Source: Pyxidicoccus parkwaysis (GTDB lineage: Bacteria; Myxococcota; Myxococcia; Myxococcales; Myxococcaceae). Taken from it: DNA of 64,000 bases. How positions within the stretch are numbered: position 1 is the first letter of the stretch; the number at the start of each line of letters is the position of its first letter. The stretch spans positions 7,554,001-7,618,000 of the forward strand of contig NZ_CP071090.1 of NCBI RefSeq assembly GCF_017301735.1. Direction: 5' to 3'. Positions 51,013 through 63,365 of this stretch are shown in pieces. Made by a program: the position numbers and the translations under genes. The notes beneath the pieces were generated by a model. That model was not told the DNA's origin. It did no database searches and saw only the letters and a program-made list of their open reading frames with translations.

Positions 51013-51810
51013 TCAGCGAAGGAAGGACAGCACCGGAGACGCATCCAGCACGGCGGCCACCGCGAGCGGCACCACCACCGCGCACCCCAACAGCCCCCGG
51101 CGGAAGGCGCCCTTGCCGCCGTCCTCCTCGCAGGCCGCGTCGGCGGACTGGAGGTTGCGCAGCACCGCGCGCCAGCCCAGCGACACCCAGACGCCCACGA
51201 GCGTGCCCACGGCCAGGGCGCGTGCCGCCACGTCCGCCGCACTGTCGCCCATCAGCTCGCGCCAGGAGAGGTACACCGTGCCCTGGACGAGCTTCGCCAC
51301 CGCGCATGCGCCGGCCAGCACCACCGCCGCCGTGGCCAGCGGCCGGAGCCAGCGCATGGGCGTGGGCCGGCGCAGGCACCGCGTCCACAGCGCGCGCCAC
51401 GAGGGCCGCGCAGCTTCCATCCCCATCGCCGCGCGCCACGCCTCCGCCTGCTTGGGCGCGCGCGTCTCGCGGTAGCCCAGCGCGGGGAGCGCGAGCACGA
51501 GGTCCGCGGACAGCTCCCACGCCAGCGCGAGCATGCGGGCCAGCCGGGTGCGCGACTCCAGCGACAGCCACTCCACCATGGGCGCGGTGACGTCGTAGCG
51601 GCCCACCAACGCGTCGAAGGCCGAGTCCACCCGGTCCACCACCGCGAGCAGCCGGTCATCCAGCGTGTCCGCCGCGGCGTGCACGCCCACGGCCACCAGC
51701 GCCAGGAGTCCCAGCGGCATGAACGCCCACCGGAAGGCGCCGAAGAAGCGGGACACGTCCGAGAGGAAGCTCGACGAAGGCGGCGAGGCGGCGGGCTGTC
51801 GGCGCGGCAC
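51013..51810 (-). CDS. Integral membrane protein of unknown function
   Basis: 265 residues. Three hydrophobic segments: AFMPLGLLALVAVGVHA (residue 25-42), LATAAVVLAGACAVAKL (158-175), ALAVGTLVGVWVSLGW (200-216) and VVVPLAVAAVLDASP near the end. GTG 51810 has GGAGG four bases upstream; the frame stays open to 51957 but the extra part is Arg/Gly-rich and unlikely to be coding. Nine bp before the M23 peptidase, so may work with it in the envelope (inference). No domain recognised. Confidence 0.7.
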   Translation of the reverse strand: MPRRQPAASPPSSSFLSDVSRFFGAFRWAFMPLGLLALVAVGVHAAADTLDDRLLAVVDRVDSAFDALVGRYDVTAPMVEWLSLESRTRLARMLALAWELSADLVLALPALGYRETRAPKQAEAWRAAMGMEAARPSWRALWTRCLRRPTPMRWLRPLATAAVVLAGACAVAKLVQGTVYLSWRELMGDSAADVAARALAVGTLVGVWVSLGWRAVLRNLQSADAACEEDGGKGAFRRGLLGCAVVVPLAVAAVLDASPVLSFLR

Positions 51811-51974
51811 GAGGCCTCCAGAACGGGACTCGCACCTCCAACGCACGGCCCCCTGCCCCGGGTTTAAGCCATCCACGCCGGGAACGAAAACGCCCCCTCC
51901 CGCGCGGTGGCGGAAGGAGGCGTCAGAGCGGCTCAGGCCCTCGCGGGCCCGAGCCATCGGGCGTCACGCCCTGA

Positions 51975-54143
51975 CTACGCCTTGGCGTCCGGCTGCGTCG
52001 CCGTGGGCGCCTGCGCGGGCACGGCCTCGCCGGCCGCGCCCTGCTGCGCCGCCGCGCGCTCCGCCATCGCCTCCTTGCGGGAGAGGCGAATCTTGCCCGT
52101 CTTGTCGATGCTGACCACCTTCACCAGCACCTCGTCGCCCTCCTTCAGCACGTCGGACACGCTCTTGACGCGCTTGTCGGACAGCTCGGAGATGTGGATG
52201 AGGCCGTCGGTGCCCGGGAACAGCTCCACGAAGGCGCCGAACTCCGCAATCTTGCGCACCGTGCCCGTGTAGATCTTCCCGATTTCCGCCTCGCGGGTCA
52301 GCGCCTGAATCATCGCGATGGCGGCCTTCACGGCCTCACCGTTCGCGCTGGCGATGTCCACGCGGCCCGAGTCCTCGATGTTAATCGCGGCACCCGTGCG
52401 GGCGATGATGTCCTTGATGACCTTGCCGCCCGGCCCGATGACGTTCTTGATGAACTCGGGACGAATCTGGATGGTGGTGATGCGCGGCGCGTACTGGCTG
52501 ATCTCCTTGCGGGAAGTCGCCAGCGTCTTCGCCATCTCACCCAGGATGTGGATGCGGCCCTGACGCGCCTGCTCCAGCGCGCGGCTCATGATCTCCGTCG
52601 TGAGACCGGTAATCTTGATGTCCATCTGGATGGAGGTGATGCCCTTCGAGGTGCCGCACACCTTGAAGTCCATATCGCCCAGGTGGTCCTCGTCACCGAG
52701 GATGTCCGAGAGGATGGCGACCTTGTCGCCCTCCTTCACGAGGCCCATGGCGATGCCGGCCACCGGCGCCTTGATGGGGACGCCCGCGTCCATCAGCGCC
52801 AGGGTGCCGCCGCAGACGGAGGCCATGGACGAGGAGCCGTTGGACTCCAGGATGTCCGACACCAGGCGCACCGTGTACGGGAAGGACTCGCTCTTCGGCA
52901 CCATGTTTCGCAGCGCGCGCTCCGCCAGCGCACCGTGGCCGACTTCACGGCGGCCCGGGCCGCGCAGCGGCTTGGTCTCGTTCACGCTGAACGGCGGGAA
53001 GTTGTAGTGCAGCATGAAGCGCTTGAAGGCCATGCCGCCCAGCATCTCCAGGCGCTGCTCGTCCTCGCTGGTGCCCAGCGTGGCCACCACGAGCGCCTGC
53101 GTCTCGCCGCGCGTGAAGAGCGCGCTGCCGTGCGTGCGCGGGAGCACGCCGACCTCGCACGTAATCGGGCGCACCACGTCGTGCGGACGCCCGCCGATGC
53201 GGCCGCCGTTGACCGTCATCTCACGCATGTGCTCGTACTTCAGGTCCTCCACCACCTGCTTGGCGTGCTTCTCCACCAGCGGGGTGTAGCCCTCACCGAG
53301 CTGCTCCTTGAGCTTCGCGAGCGCGTCCTTCTTCGCCTTGGACAGCGCCTCGTAGCGAGCGCCCTTCTCCTTGATGCCGTAGCCCGCCTTGATGCCGTCC
53401 ATGGCCAGCTCGCGCACCTTGGCGCGCAGCCCCTCGTCCACGGAGGGAATCTTGTCGAAGGAGCGCACCTGCTTCTTCAGCTCGCGGCGCAGCTCGTCCT
53501 GCAGGTCCAGCGCGGGCTGCGCCGTCTTGAAGCCGAACTCGAGCGCGGCCACCATGTCCGCCTCGGAGACCTCCTCCGCGCCACCCTCCACCATGACGAT
53601 GGCCTCGCGGCTGACCGCCATGACGAGGTCCAAATCACTCTGCTCGCGCTGCTTCGCCGTGGGGTTGGCCACGAGCTGACCGCCGACGCGGCCCACGCGG
53701 ATGCCGGCGAGGGGGCCGTTGAACGGGATGTCCGACACCCACAGCGCCGCGGAGGCGCCGGTGATGCCATGGATGTCACCCTCGTTCTCCGGGTCCGAGG
53801 AGATGACGCCGGCGATGACCTGCGTCTCGTACGCGTAGCCTTCCGGGAACAGGGGACGCAGCGAGCGGTCCACCAGACGGCTGGCCAGCGTCTCCTTCTC
53901 CGTCAGCCGGCCCTCGCGCTTGAAGTAGCTGCCGGGGATGCGGCCCGCCGAGTACAGCTTCTCCTGGTACTCCACCGTGAGCGGGAGGAAGTCGACGTCC
54001 TTCTTCTCGCGCGCGCTCACCGCCGTGACGAGCAGCATGGTGTCGCCGTATCGCACCACCACCGCGCCGTCGGCCTGCTTGGCCATCCGGCCGACCTCGA
54101 TGCTCAGCTCGCTCTCGCCAATCGTGACGCTCTTCTTCAGCAT
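51975..54143 (-). CDS. pnp: Polyribonucleotide nucleotidyltransferase (PNPase)
   Basis: 722 residues. 3'-to-5' phosphorolytic RNA degradation. Two RNase PH domains (residues 10-230 and 310-545), KH domain ([21 protein letters not shown], near 555-610) and S1 domain ([33 protein letters not shown], near 620-690), ending in an Ala/Gln-rich tail. ATG 54143 follows GAGGCAAGGA. Downstream of rpsO as in most bacteria, where PNPase levels are self-regulated by cleavage of the rpsO-pnp leader. Confidence 0.97.
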   Translation of the reverse strand: MLKKSVTIGESELSIEVGRMAKQADGAVVVRYGDTMLLVTAVSAREKKDVDFLPLTVEYQEKLYSAGRIPGSYFKREGRLTEKETLASRLVDRSLRPLFPEGYAYETQVIAGVISSDPENEGDIHGITGASAALWVSDIPFNGPLAGIRVGRVGGQLVANPTAKQREQSDLDLVMAVSREAIVMVEGGAEEVSEADMVAALEFGFKTAQPALDLQDELRRELKKQVRSFDKIPSVDEGLRAKVRELAMDGIKAGYGIKEKGARYEALSKAKKDALAKLKEQLGEGYTPLVEKHAKQVVEDLKYEHMREMTVNGGRIGGRPHDVVRPITCEVGVLPRTHGSALFTRGETQALVVATLGTSEDEQRLEMLGGMAFKRFMLHYNFPPFSVNETKPLRGPGRREVGHGALAERALRNMVPKSESFPYTVRLVSDILESNGSSSMASVCGGTLALMDAGVPIKAPVAGIAMGLVKEGDKVAILSDILGDEDHLGDMDFKVCGTSKGITSIQMDIKITGLTTEIMSRALEQARQGRIHILGEMAKTLATSRKEISQYAPRITTIQIRPEFIKNVIGPGGKVIKDIIARTGAAINIEDSGRVDIASANGEAVKAAIAMIQALTREAEIGKIYTGTVRKIAEFGAFVELFPGTDGLIHISELSDKRVKSVSDVLKEGDEVLVKVVSIDKTGKIRLSRKEAMAERAAAQQGAAGEAVPAQAPTATQPDAKA

Positions 54144-54532
54144 GTCCTTGCCTCTGGGTATTTCAGGGCGAGGACCCCACCGCACGCACCCGGCCCGCAA
54201 ATGGGCGCCGGGCACCCCGGGAGGGCCCTCGGGGTGTATGAGCGGTCGCCAGGGCCTAAGACAGGCACATGACAGACAACCGCCAGCCTGTACTGCGGAG
54301 GGCGCTTGCGGAGCGCCGGAGGGATGTCCCGGAACTTTTGATCCCTGATCGCACCGGCTGACCCCACCTGCCCGGGGTCAGCCGGTCCGAACGGAAACCA
54401 AAACCTCCGACGGCACCACTCCCTTGCCCGCCACCACCCACCGCGCTTCCACTTCCAACGACTTCCTACCGCCTACGTCATAAACGCGCGGGGCGCTGGT
54501 TGCTGCCAGCGCCCCGTGTGCTTCCCAGCTGA
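54144..54532. other. rpsO-pnp intergenic region with two strong hairpins
   Basis: About 390 bp without a gene. Hairpin 1, GGGGCGCTGG (54490-54499) with CCAGCGCCCC (54506-54515), 6-nt loop, just downstream of the rpsO stop, is a terminator for rpsO. Hairpin 2, ACCGGCTGACCCC (54353-54365) with GGGGTCAGCCGGT (54374-54386), 13 perfect pairs and an 8-nt loop, lies 210 nt upstream of pnp. It may be the RNase III-type processing site that controls pnp in other bacteria (inference). Confidence 0.6.
54490..54515 (-). terminator. Hairpin terminator of rpsO
   Basis: Perfect 10-bp GC-rich stem with loop TTGCTG 17 nt past the rpsO stop; followed on the minus strand by GCGCGTTTATG. Confidence 0.65.
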
Positions 54533-54805
54533 CTACTTGCGGATGCCGAGGCCCTCGATGAGCTTCTTGTACCGGGCCACGTCCTTGGTCTTGAGGTAGT
54601 CCAGCAGCCGGCGGCGCTGACCGACCAGCTTCAGAAGACCGCGGCGGGAGTGGTGGTCCTTCTTGTGCGTCTTGAAGTGCTCGGTGAGCATGTTGATGCG
54701 CTCGGACAGCAGCGCGACCTGGACCTCGGGGGAGCCCGTGTCCGTCTCATGCGTCCGGAACTTCGCGACCAGCTCCGTCTTCCGCTCGTGATGCAGTGCC
54801 GACAT
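54533..54805 (-). CDS. rpsO: 30S ribosomal protein S15
   Basis: 90 residues, standard length. Binds 16S rRNA helices 20-22. Recognisable by [51 protein letters not shown] and the C-terminal [15 protein letters not shown] 54805 with GAAGG-like site upstream. Part of the rimP-pnp block. Confidence 0.98.
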   Translation of the reverse strand: MSALHHERKTELVAKFRTHETDTGSPEVQVALLSERINMLTEHFKTHKKDHHSRRGLLKLVGQRRRLLDYLKTKDVARYKKLIEGLGIRK

Positions 54806-54929
54806 GTTTGCTTCCTTCGCCCGCTCCGGTGGAGTGCTGCTCGAGAGTCACCACGGTCCGCGGAGGGGTACAGACCGGGTCTCGTCCTTCTAACGGCGGG
54901 GGGGCTTATAAGCTCCGCCCCCCACAGGG

Positions 54930-55253
54930 TCAACCATCGACGCCTGGCCGCCGGACGCCGGGCGTCCTCGACAGTGCGAAGAAATACAGCTTGAGGCCGG
55001 CGGAAAGTCCGCCGCCCCCACGGGCCAGCTCCTCGGACGCCCGCTCGTCCAGCGCGATATGGAGGTAGAGGCCCGTGCCGCGCCCCTCGCCCAGCAGGTA
55101 CTGCCAGGCCCGGGGGTAGAGCTGGAACAGGGATTCCAGGACCTCTCCCACGCCAGCGCTCGCGGGCAGGCCGAGGTTCACCTCGCGCCGGCCCTCGAAG
55201 GCGCCGCGCAGGGCGGGGGCCAGCACCACCGTGACGTCCCAGGAGCGCGCCAC
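54930..55253 (-). CDS. Small protein, possible ubiquitin-like (MoaD/ThiS-like) fold
   Basis: 107 residues. VTVVLAPALR at the start, GVGEVLESLFQLYPRAW in the middle and GLSAGLKLYFFALSRT at the end give the beta-alpha-beta order of a beta-grasp protein, but the usual C-terminal Gly-Gly is missing (the end is GVRRPGVDG). GTG 55253 one base after the truB stop, so it is coupled to truB. No function assigned. Inserted between truB and rpsO, where other bacteria usually have nothing. Confidence 0.6.
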   Translation of the reverse strand: MARSWDVTVVLAPALRGAFEGRREVNLGLPASAGVGEVLESLFQLYPRAWQYLLGEGRGTGLYLHIALDERASEELARGGGGLSAGLKLYFFALSRTPGVRRPGVDG

Positions 55254-55254
55254 G

Positions 55255-56124
55255 CTAGACGAGCACGCGCAGGTAGCGCAGCCGGCCAGCCACCACCTCG
55301 GCGACAGCCAGGAGCGCGCCGTCCGGCCCCATGACGCGCACGCGGCCGGGGCGCCCCGCGGGCACCTCCACCGGCACGCCGTGCGACACGCGCTGGGCCT
55401 CCGCCGCGCTCACGCGCACCTCGGGTAATTCCACCAGCGCGTCCGCCATGGAGACGAGCCGCGGCGCCAGTGCGCCCTCCTTCGCCAGCGCCGGCAGGTC
55501 CGCCAGCGGCAGCGCCCGGGCCAGCGTGAAGGGCCCGCTGTGCGTGCGCCGCAGCGCTTCCAGATGCGCGCCGCAGCCCAGCGCGCGGCCCAAATCGAAG
55601 GCGAGCGTGCGCACGAAGAAGCCCTTGGAGCAGCGCACGGAGAGCTGGAGCCGGTCCGCGGAGAAGTCGCGCAGCACCAATTCGTACACGGTGACGTGAC
55701 GGGCGGCCCGCTCCACCTCTTCTCCGGCGCGCGCCAGCTCGTACAGCCGCTTCCCGGCCACCTTCACCGCCGAGTACATGGGCGGCACCTGGTCGAAGGA
55801 GCCCCGGAAGCGCGCCAGCGCGGACTCCAGCAGCGCGGGCGTCAGGGGCGGCACGGGCGCGCGGGCCGTCACCTGCCCCTCCGCGTCCTGGGTGTCCGTC
55901 TCCGCGCCCAGCCGCACCGTGGCGTCGTAGGCCTTGTCGCCCTCGGTGATGAAGCCCGCCACCTTGGTGGCCTCGCCCAGACACAGCGGCAGCACGCCGG
56001 TGGCCATCGGGTCCAGCGTCCCCGTGTGGCCCACCTTCTTCAGCTTGAGCAGCGAACGCACCTGTCGCACCACGTCAAAAGACGTGGGGCCCGAGGGCTT
56101 GTCGATGACCAGGACGCCGTCCAT
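55255..56124 (-). CDS. truB: tRNA pseudouridine(55) synthase
   Basis: 289 residues. Makes pseudouridine 55 in the T-loop of tRNAs. Motifs: GVLVIDKPSGPTSFDVV, KVGHTGTLDPMATGVLPLCLGEATK with catalytic Asp (HTGTLDP, near residue 38), KAYDATVRLG, YSAVKVAGKRLYELAR and SKGFFVRTLAFDLGRALG. The C-terminal PUA-like part RVSHGVPVEV, MGPDGALLAVAEV. Normal length, intact, in the rbfA-truB order. Confidence 0.97.
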   Translation of the reverse strand: MDGVLVIDKPSGPTSFDVVRQVRSLLKLKKVGHTGTLDPMATGVLPLCLGEATKVAGFITEGDKAYDATVRLGAETDTQDAEGQVTARAPVPPLTPALLESALARFRGSFDQVPPMYSAVKVAGKRLYELARAGEEVERAARHVTVYELVLRDFSADRLQLSVRCSKGFFVRTLAFDLGRALGCGAHLEALRRTHSGPFTLARALPLADLPALAKEGALAPRLVSMADALVELPEVRVSAAEAQRVSHGVPVEVPAGRPGRVRVMGPDGALLAVAEVVAGRLRYLRVLV

Positions 56125-56156
56125 GTCAGGCCAATATTGTGGGCCGGCGGCTTTTC

Positions 56157-56516
56157 CTACCAGCCTTCCTTGCTCCGGACCTCGCGCAGGAGACGGTCAA
56201 TCTTGTCTCCCTCGCCCACGGACTCGTCGAAGGTGAAGAAGATTTCGGGCGACACGCGCAGGTTGACGGCGGACGTCACCTCGCGGCGCACGAATCCCTT
56301 GGCGGCCTCCAGCCCCTTCTGCGTGTCCGCGCGCTCCTGCTCGGTGCCTATCATCGAGTAGAAGACACGCGCCACGCGCAGGTCCGGGGACACCTTCACG
56401 CCCGTCACGGTGATGTAGCCGATGCGCGGGTCTCTCAGCAGCCCCCGGGCGAGCAGGTCGCCGATGGCCGCCTGGATTTCCTGTCCCACGCGCTCCGGTC
56501 GGGAATGCGTCGTCAT
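56157..56516 (-). CDS. rbfA: 30S ribosome-binding factor A
   Basis: 119 residues. Needed for 16S maturation and cold-adapted assembly. Family motifs [46 protein letters not shown] and [23 protein letters not shown]. The stop-start overlap with the DUF503 gene (4 nt) shows translational coupling. Intact. Confidence 0.95.
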   Translation of the reverse strand: MTTHSRPERVGQEIQAAIGDLLARGLLRDPRIGYITVTGVKVSPDLRVARVFYSMIGTEQERADTQKGLEAAKGFVRREVTSAVNLRVSPEIFFTFDESVGEGDKIDRLLREVRSKEGW

Positions 56517-57148
56517 TTCTTCTCCCAGTCTCGCGGATTGCGCAGGGTGCGGGCCCGAGCCCGCGCCTCTTCCAGTGTCATCCGTCCACCGCTCGACGGA
56601 GACTGGCGCCCCGTGACGGGGCCCTGCTCGTAATCGCCTTCATGCCGGCGTTCCCAGTCACCCAGCCCCTCCGCCTCCGCCAGCGAGGCCTTTTCGCCCC
56701 GCAGGAAGCGGGCGATGGCGGCCTCTGTCTGCGCCGCCGCGTCCTCGGGCGACTCCTCGTCCGACGAGTCCTCGTCGCCGTCCGCCTCCACTGCGGAAGC
56801 CCGGCCCGGGGCCATGCTCCGGCCAGGCGAGCGGGTGGCTCCGCCCGCGAAGAGCTGGTCGCCGAAGGCGAGAATCTCCGTCTCCCTGGACATCAGCGGG
56901 GCGACGTACATCTCCTCGATGAAGTGGATGACCTTCTCCAATTGCTCGTCCACGTGGCGGCGGTCATTCCCCACCACCGCGAGGGCGAGCGCGGCCTTCT
57001 GCCAGAGATCCTGGTCATCGACCTCGGCCATGGCCACGTTGAAACGGGCCTTCACCCGGTCCGTCACCCGGCGGAGCACCTGCCGCTTGGACTTGAGCGA
57101 CCCGCTGTCCGGAATCTGGAGGGTGAGGCGTGCGACACCAACAAACAT
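56513..57148 (-). CDS. DUF503 / YlxP-like protein with long C-terminal extension
   Basis: 211 residues. The first 95 are the small DUF503 fold ([62 protein letters not shown]), which is about the usual full length of the family. After it come an acidic stretch ([23 protein letters not shown]) and an Arg/Ala-rich tail ([18 protein letters not shown]). The gene lies between infB and rbfA, its normal place, overlapping rbfA by 4 nt. Role in ribosome maturation is suspected but unproven. Confidence 0.85.
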   Translation of the reverse strand: MFVGVARLTLQIPDSGSLKSKRQVLRRVTDRVKARFNVAMAEVDDQDLWQKAALALAVVGNDRRHVDEQLEKVIHFIEEMYVAPLMSRETEILAFGDQLFAGGATRSPGRSMAPGRASAVEADGDEDSSDEESPEDAAAQTEAAIARFLRGEKASLAEAEGLGDWERRHEGDYEQGPVTGRQSPSSGGRMTLEEARARARTLRNPRDWEKK

Positions 57149-57258
57149 GAAAGTCCCCCAGCACCGGCGGCCGCGCCAGGAGGGGCGGCCACCGGAGCAT
57201 CATCACCCTGGGAAGATGGGGTCTTCCCAGGGGGTCAGGGAGGGCACTGGACTGTCGA

Positions 57259-60200
57259 CTAGGTGAGGCTCTGACGAGTCTCTTCGATCTCGTACGCCTC
57301 GATGATGTCACCGGGCTTGAGGTCGTTGAAGTTCTCGATGCCGATACCGCACTCGAAGCCCTGCGCGACCTCCTTGACGTCGTCCTTGAAGCGGCGCAGC
57401 GAGGCCATCTTTCCGGAGAACAGCTGCTTGTTCTCACGCATGAGCCGCACGAACGAGCCGCGCTTGATGACGCCGTCCAGCACCGCCGCACCGGCGATGG
57501 TGCCCAGGCGAGGCACGTTGAAGGTGTTGCGCACCTCCGCACGGCCCAGCTTGCGCTCCGTCCGGATGGGCTCGAGGAGGTTCTCCATGTCCTCGCGCAC
57601 ACCATCGATGAGCTCGTAGATGATGGAGTAGCTGCGCAGCGTCACGTCCTGGGCCTTGGCCGCGGCCTCGGCGCCGGACTCGGGGTTGACGTTGAAGCCC
57701 AGCACGACGCCCTTGGAGGCCGCCGCGCGCATCACGTCGCCCTCCGTAATCGCACCGACGCCCGAGTGGACGATCTCCACCTTGACCTTGTGCGTGGAGA
57801 GCTTCTGCACCGCCTGCTTGACGGCCTCGGCCGAGCCCTGCACGTCCGCCTTGATGACGACGCGCAGCTCCTTGGGGCCGCCGCCCGCCTTCGTCTTGGC
57901 GAACAGCTGCTCCAGGGACTCGCGGTTGACCTTGCTGAGCTCGGTCTGCCGCTCCTTCATGTTGCGGTGCTCGGCGATCTGCTTGGCCGCCTTCTCGTCC
58001 GCCACCACGTTGATGGTGTCGCCCGCGCTGGGCACGCCGGACAGGCCGACGACCTCGGCGCAGTAGCCGGGCTTCACTTCCTTCACCTGCTCGCCGCGGC
58101 TGTTCGTCATGGCGCGGACGCGGCCGTAGTGCGGCCCGGTGACGATGGCGTCGCCCAGCTTGAGCGTGCCCTCCTGCACCAGCACGGTGGCCACCGGACC
58201 GCGGCCGCGGTCCAGCTTGGCCTCGATGATGGCGCCCACGCCCGGACGGCTCGGGTTGGACGTGAGCTCGAGCACCTCGGCCTGGAGGGCCAGGTTCTCC
58301 AGCAGCAGGTCCAGGTTCTCCTTCGTCTTCGCGGAGACCGGAACCATGATGGTGTCGCCGCCCCACTCTTCGGGGACGAGCTCGTGGGCCGACAGGTCCT
58401 TCTTCACGCGGTCCGGGTTGGCGCCGGGCACGTCCATCTTGTTGATGGCGACGACGATGGGGACTTCCGCCGCCTTGGCGTGCTTGATGGCCTCAATCGT
58501 CTGGGGCATCACGCCGTCGTCCGCGGCCACCACCAGCACCACGATGTCCGTCACGTCCGCGCCACGGGCGCGCATGGACGTGAAGGCCTCGTGGCCCGGC
58601 GTGTCGAGGAAGGTGACGTCACCGCGCGCCGTGGAGATGCTGTACGCGCCGATGTGCTGGGTGATGCCGCCCGCCTCGCCCGCCGCCACGTTGGCCTTGC
58701 GGATGGCGTCCAGGAGGCTCGTCTTGCCGTGGTCGACGTGGCCCATGATGGTGACCACGGGCGGACGCGGACGCTCGTCCTCGGGACGGGCCTCCACCTC
58801 GGGCAGGTAGTCCTCCACCTCGAAGCCGACGCGCTCGATCTTCCAGCCGTAGTCGGTGGCCAGCATCTCCGCGGTGTCCGCGTCGACCATCTGGTTCGCC
58901 GTGGCCATCTTCCCCAGGCCCATCAGCTTCTTGATGATGTCCGCGGTGCGCACACCCATGCGCTGGCCCAGGTCGGACACGCTGATGCCCTCCTGGAGCT
59001 TGATGACCTTCTTCTCCTCGGCCATCTGGGTGATTTGAGTCTTGGCGCCCTTCTTCGTGGGCTTCTTCTTCTTGCCACGCACCGGGATGGTGACGCGGCC
59101 CCAGACCATGTCCGTCAGTTCCTGCTTGGACACGCTCTGCGTATCGCCGCTGGTGCGCTTGCGCTGGCCGCGCTCCTTGTTCTTGGAGACGTCCACCAGC
59201 TCGCGACCCCGGCCGAGGTGGTCCGGGACCACCTTGTACTCACGCCGTTCGGGGATGCCCGCGCGGCCCGGCGCCATGGGGTACTGCTTGGCCTGACCGG
59301 CCGTGGGCGTTACGCGGCGCACCTGGATGAGCGGGCGCGAGATGACGACGGCCTGCGTGGCCGTGGGACGCGCCTGGCCGCCCGTGGGCGACACCTGCGC
59401 GTGGGGCACGCCGCCCACCATGATGGTGGGGCCGGCGGGAGCAGCACCGCTGGCCGAGGCCTGCGCACCGGCGGCGCCCGGCGCCCCGGTGGGACGCACG
59501 GGAGCCTGACCCGGACGCCCGCCCTGCTGATAGCCCTGCCCCTGGTACGAGGGACGACCGCCCGGACCCCCGGGACGGCCACCCGGACCGCCCGGACCCC
59601 CGGGACGGCCACCCGGGCCACCCGGACCACCAGGACGATTCCCTCCCGGACCGCCCGGACCACCGGGACGACCACCCGGGCCGCCCGGACCCCCGGGACG
59701 ACCACCACCGGGACCACCGCGCTGGACATAGCCCGGGCCACGGGACACGACGGTCGCGGACGTAGAAGAGCTCGAAGGCGTCCGGACAGTCGGCGGGACC
59801 GGTGAGCGAGGGGGGGGTTGGGGCAAGGTGGTGCGCTCCTGGGCTGGGGAAGTCGGCTGCGCGGCGACGGGCGGCTGCACGGCGGCGCGGGGAGCCTCGA
59901 CCGGGGCCCTGGGGGCCTCGGCGACGGGCGTGGGTTGGGCCGTGACGGCGGCGGGGGCCTGCGGGGCCTCCGCGACAGGCGCGGGTTGCTGCGGGGTGGC
60001 GGCAACGGCGGGAGCCTCCGCGACCTGCGGGGCGGCCTCCACCGGCCGTGCTTCAACAGCCCTCGGCGCCTCGACAGGCGGAGGTGCTTCTACGACAGGC
60101 GCTGGAGCCGGCTCCTCGGCCCGGGCGGCGGCCTGAGGTGCTTCGACGGCAGGCACCTCGTGGGCAGCCTGGGTGTGCTCCGCGGCCGACGGGCCCTCAC

Positions 60201-60471
60201 CCGTGTCGGCGGACGCACCACCGGCGGGCGCGCCCACCTTGCGGCGGACGACGAAGCCCTTCGCCGTCACCGGCGGCGTGGCCTGCTTCGGCTTGCGCTT
60301 GTCCAGGATCTTCTGGACCGCGGCGGTGGCCTGGTCGTCGTCGAGAGAAGACGAGTGGCTCTTGACGTCGTACCCGAGCGCCGCGAGCTCGTTTACGACC
60401 TCCTTGTTGTCGAGCTCAATTCCATGGCCCTTGAGCTCCTTGGCGATTTCGTGGACGCGCTTCTTCGACAT
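57259..60471 (-). CDS. infB: Translation initiation factor IF-2
   Basis: 1070 residues, unusually long. N-terminal IF2_N ([36 protein letters not shown]), a 350-residue Ala/Pro/Gly-rich linker, a second IF2_N ([33 protein letters not shown]), then the GTPase domain near residue 570: [12 protein letters not shown] (G1), DTPGHEAFT (G3), NKMDVPGA (G4), SAKTKENL (G5), and the C-terminal domains ending EETRQSLT. Brings fMet-tRNA to the 30S subunit. ATG 60471 is followed by MSKKRV, a normal start. In its usual place after nusA and the YlxR gene. Confidence 0.97.
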   Translation of the reverse strand: MSKKRVHEIAKELKGHGIELDNKEVVNELAALGYDVKSHSSSLDDDQATAAVQKILDKRKPKQATPPVTAKGFVVRRKVGAPAGGASADTGEGPSAAEHTQAAHEVPAVEAPQAAARAEEPAPAPVVEAPPPVEAPRAVEARPVEAAPQVAEAPAVAATPQQPAPVAEAPQAPAAVTAQPTPVAEAPRAPVEAPRAAVQPPVAAQPTSPAQERTTLPQPPPRSPVPPTVRTPSSSSTSATVVSRGPGYVQRGGPGGGRPGGPGGPGGRPGGPGGPGGNRPGGPGGPGGRPGGPGGPGGRPGGPGGRPSYQGQGYQQGGRPGQAPVRPTGAPGAAGAQASASGAAPAGPTIMVGGVPHAQVSPTGGQARPTATQAVVISRPLIQVRRVTPTAGQAKQYPMAPGRAGIPERREYKVVPDHLGRGRELVDVSKNKERGQRKRTSGDTQSVSKQELTDMVWGRVTIPVRGKKKKPTKKGAKTQITQMAEEKKVIKLQEGISVSDLGQRMGVRTADIIKKLMGLGKMATANQMVDADTAEMLATDYGWKIERVGFEVEDYLPEVEARPEDERPRPPVVTIMGHVDHGKTSLLDAIRKANVAAGEAGGITQHIGAYSISTARGDVTFLDTPGHEAFTSMRARGADVTDIVVLVVAADDGVMPQTIEAIKHAKAAEVPIVVAINKMDVPGANPDRVKKDLSAHELVPEEWGGDTIMVPVSAKTKENLDLLLENLALQAEVLELTSNPSRPGVGAIIEAKLDRGRGPVATVLVQEGTLKLGDAIVTGPHYGRVRAMTNSRGEQVKEVKPGYCAEVVGLSGVPSAGDTINVVADEKAAKQIAEHRNMKERQTELSKVNRESLEQLFAKTKAGGGPKELRVVIKADVQGSAEAVKQAVQKLSTHKVKVEIVHSGVGAITEGDVMRAAASKGVVLGFNVNPESGAEAAAKAQDVTLRSYSIIYELIDGVREDMENLLEPIRTERKLGRAEVRNTFNVPRLGTIAGAAVLDGVIKRGSFVRLMRENKQLFSGKMASLRRFKDDVKEVAQGFECGIGIENFNDLKPGDIIEAYEIEETRQSLT
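59565..59720 (-). repeat. Gly-Pro-Arg tandem repeat inside infB
   Basis: Codes for a run built from GGPGG-RPGG units (residues about 252-305 of IF-2). The DNA repeats GG(A/C)CC(G/A)CC(C/G) in 15-24-bp periods. Likely disordered linker; length probably varies between strains. Confidence 0.75.
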
Positions 60472-60580
60472 ATTGCCCTTGTTGGCCTTCTGCTCCGCCG
60501 GCTTCCGGGGCGCAGCACCCTAGTCCAAACCCGAAAATGTGTGCGAGTGGTCCTTAACACCCACTCCCCCCCCACACCCC

Positions 60581-60889
60581 TCAGCTCTCCTTCACCGACG
60601 CCCACGCCTGCCCGAGCTGCGACGGGTCAACCTGGCCCGCCTTGCCGCGAAAGGCTCTACCAAAGGCCTTCCGCTTCAGCGCCGCCGTCAGACAACCGGC
60701 ACCGCACAGGTAGGCGCCCCGTCCTGGCAGCCGCCGTGCCCTGTCCACCTCGATGGCGCCCCCGGCCCCTATCACGAACCGGGTGAGCTCTGCTTGTGGT
60801 CGCTTGGACCCGCATCCGACGCATGTCCGGACCGGACCTGACCGCGAGCCCTGCTCTTCTGGCACCGAGCGTCCTGGCTGGCGCCCCAC
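60581..60889 (-). CDS. YlxR/RnpM-like RNA-binding protein
   Basis: 102 residues. RTCVGCGSKRPQAELTRFVI and GRGAYLCGAGCLTAALKRKAFGRAF match the DUF448/YlxR family (CVGC...R-x-L-x-RFV; GRGAYxC-xx-C), which in several bacteria binds RNA and modulates RNase P. In the canonical nusA-ylxR-infB position. ATG 60889 after nusA stop by 20 bp. Some members have a longer C-terminal L7Ae-like partner; here there is none. Confidence 0.9.
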   Translation of the reverse strand: MGRQPGRSVPEEQGSRSGPVRTCVGCGSKRPQAELTRFVIGAGGAIEVDRARRLPGRGAYLCGAGCLTAALKRKAFGRAFRGKAGQVDPSQLGQAWASVKES

Positions 60890-60909
60890 GTCCCCTTCCC
60901 TTCCCTAGC

Positions 60910-62610
<1,701 letters not shown>

Positions 62611-62672
62611 GGTGTTCTCCTAAAAGGGTCCACGGGCGTCCCCGCTCGGAGGGATGCCCTGTATGTCGACGT

Positions 62673-63158
62673 CTAGAACTCGAACTCCAGGTTCGCCTTC
62701 GCGATGTCCTTGAAGAGGATGTGGAAGGTTCCGGCACCTTCCACGTCCACCGAGATGCCGTCGCCCGCCACCTCGGTCAGCGTGCCGGTGAAGTTCTTGC
62801 GCGGGGGCTCGCCCACCGGCCCGAAGGTCTTCACCTTCACCTTCTGTCCCTTCACCCGCTCGAAGTGAGTCGGCTTCTTCAGCGGCCGGTTCACCCCGGG
62901 GCTGGAGACCTCCAGGCTGTACTCGTGGGGGACGAGGTCCTCCACGTCGAGCGCGGGGTCCACCGCGCGCGACACCTGGGTGCACTCATCCAGCCCCACC
63001 CGCCCACCCGGCTTGTCGATGAACAACCGGAGGACCCAGCCCTCGCGCTCCCGGAGGAATTCCAGGTCCACGAGCTCCAGGCCTTCACCCGCGACAATGG
63101 GGTCAAGCAGGCTCATGGCCCGCTCCTCCACCGTCTGCTTGAGGTTCTTCTCCGACAT
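62673..63158 (-). CDS. rimP: Ribosome maturation factor RimP
   Basis: 161 residues. ELVDLEFLREREGWVLRLFIDKPGGRVGLDECTQVSRAVDPALDVED and YSLEVSSPGVNRPLKKPTHFERVKGQKVKV are the family's central motif blocks; the C-terminus GISVDVEGAGTFHILFKDIAKANLEFEF fits too. Needed for 30S maturation. Start ATG 63158 chosen (MSEKNLKQTVEERAM); the frame is open far upstream but without a start context. First gene of the operon, with promoter presumably in 63159-63365. Confidence 0.94.
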   Translation of the reverse strand: MSEKNLKQTVEERAMSLLDPIVAGEGLELVDLEFLREREGWVLRLFIDKPGGRVGLDECTQVSRAVDPALDVEDLVPHEYSLEVSSPGVNRPLKKPTHFERVKGQKVKVKTFGPVGEPPRKNFTGTLTEVAGDGISVDVEGAGTFHILFKDIAKANLEFEF

Positions 63159-63365
63159 AACCGGGAAATCAGTCTCCAAAAACGCGAAAAGCGGGCACGC
63201 GGCCCACTTTTCGAGGTCCATCATCGAAAAATGTGGGGCGTCCGTAGCACACGCCCCGTCGGGGTGTAAAGGAAGGACGCACCCTCCTGCTCCGGGTGAA
63301 ACCTGCCCGACAGGGCGAGGAATTCCCAGGGGTTCCGAGCCCTGGGCGGGAGTTATAACGGGCCC

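Noticed and set aside
59565-59720. Possible CRISPR array because of periodic repeats
   Set aside because: Repeats are continuous, coding and without spacers; they are the Gly/Pro/Arg linker of IF-2.
57766-59805. Plus-strand open frame of 679 codons inside infB
   Set aside because: Shadow of infB; His/Asp/Val-rich with no recognisable domain.
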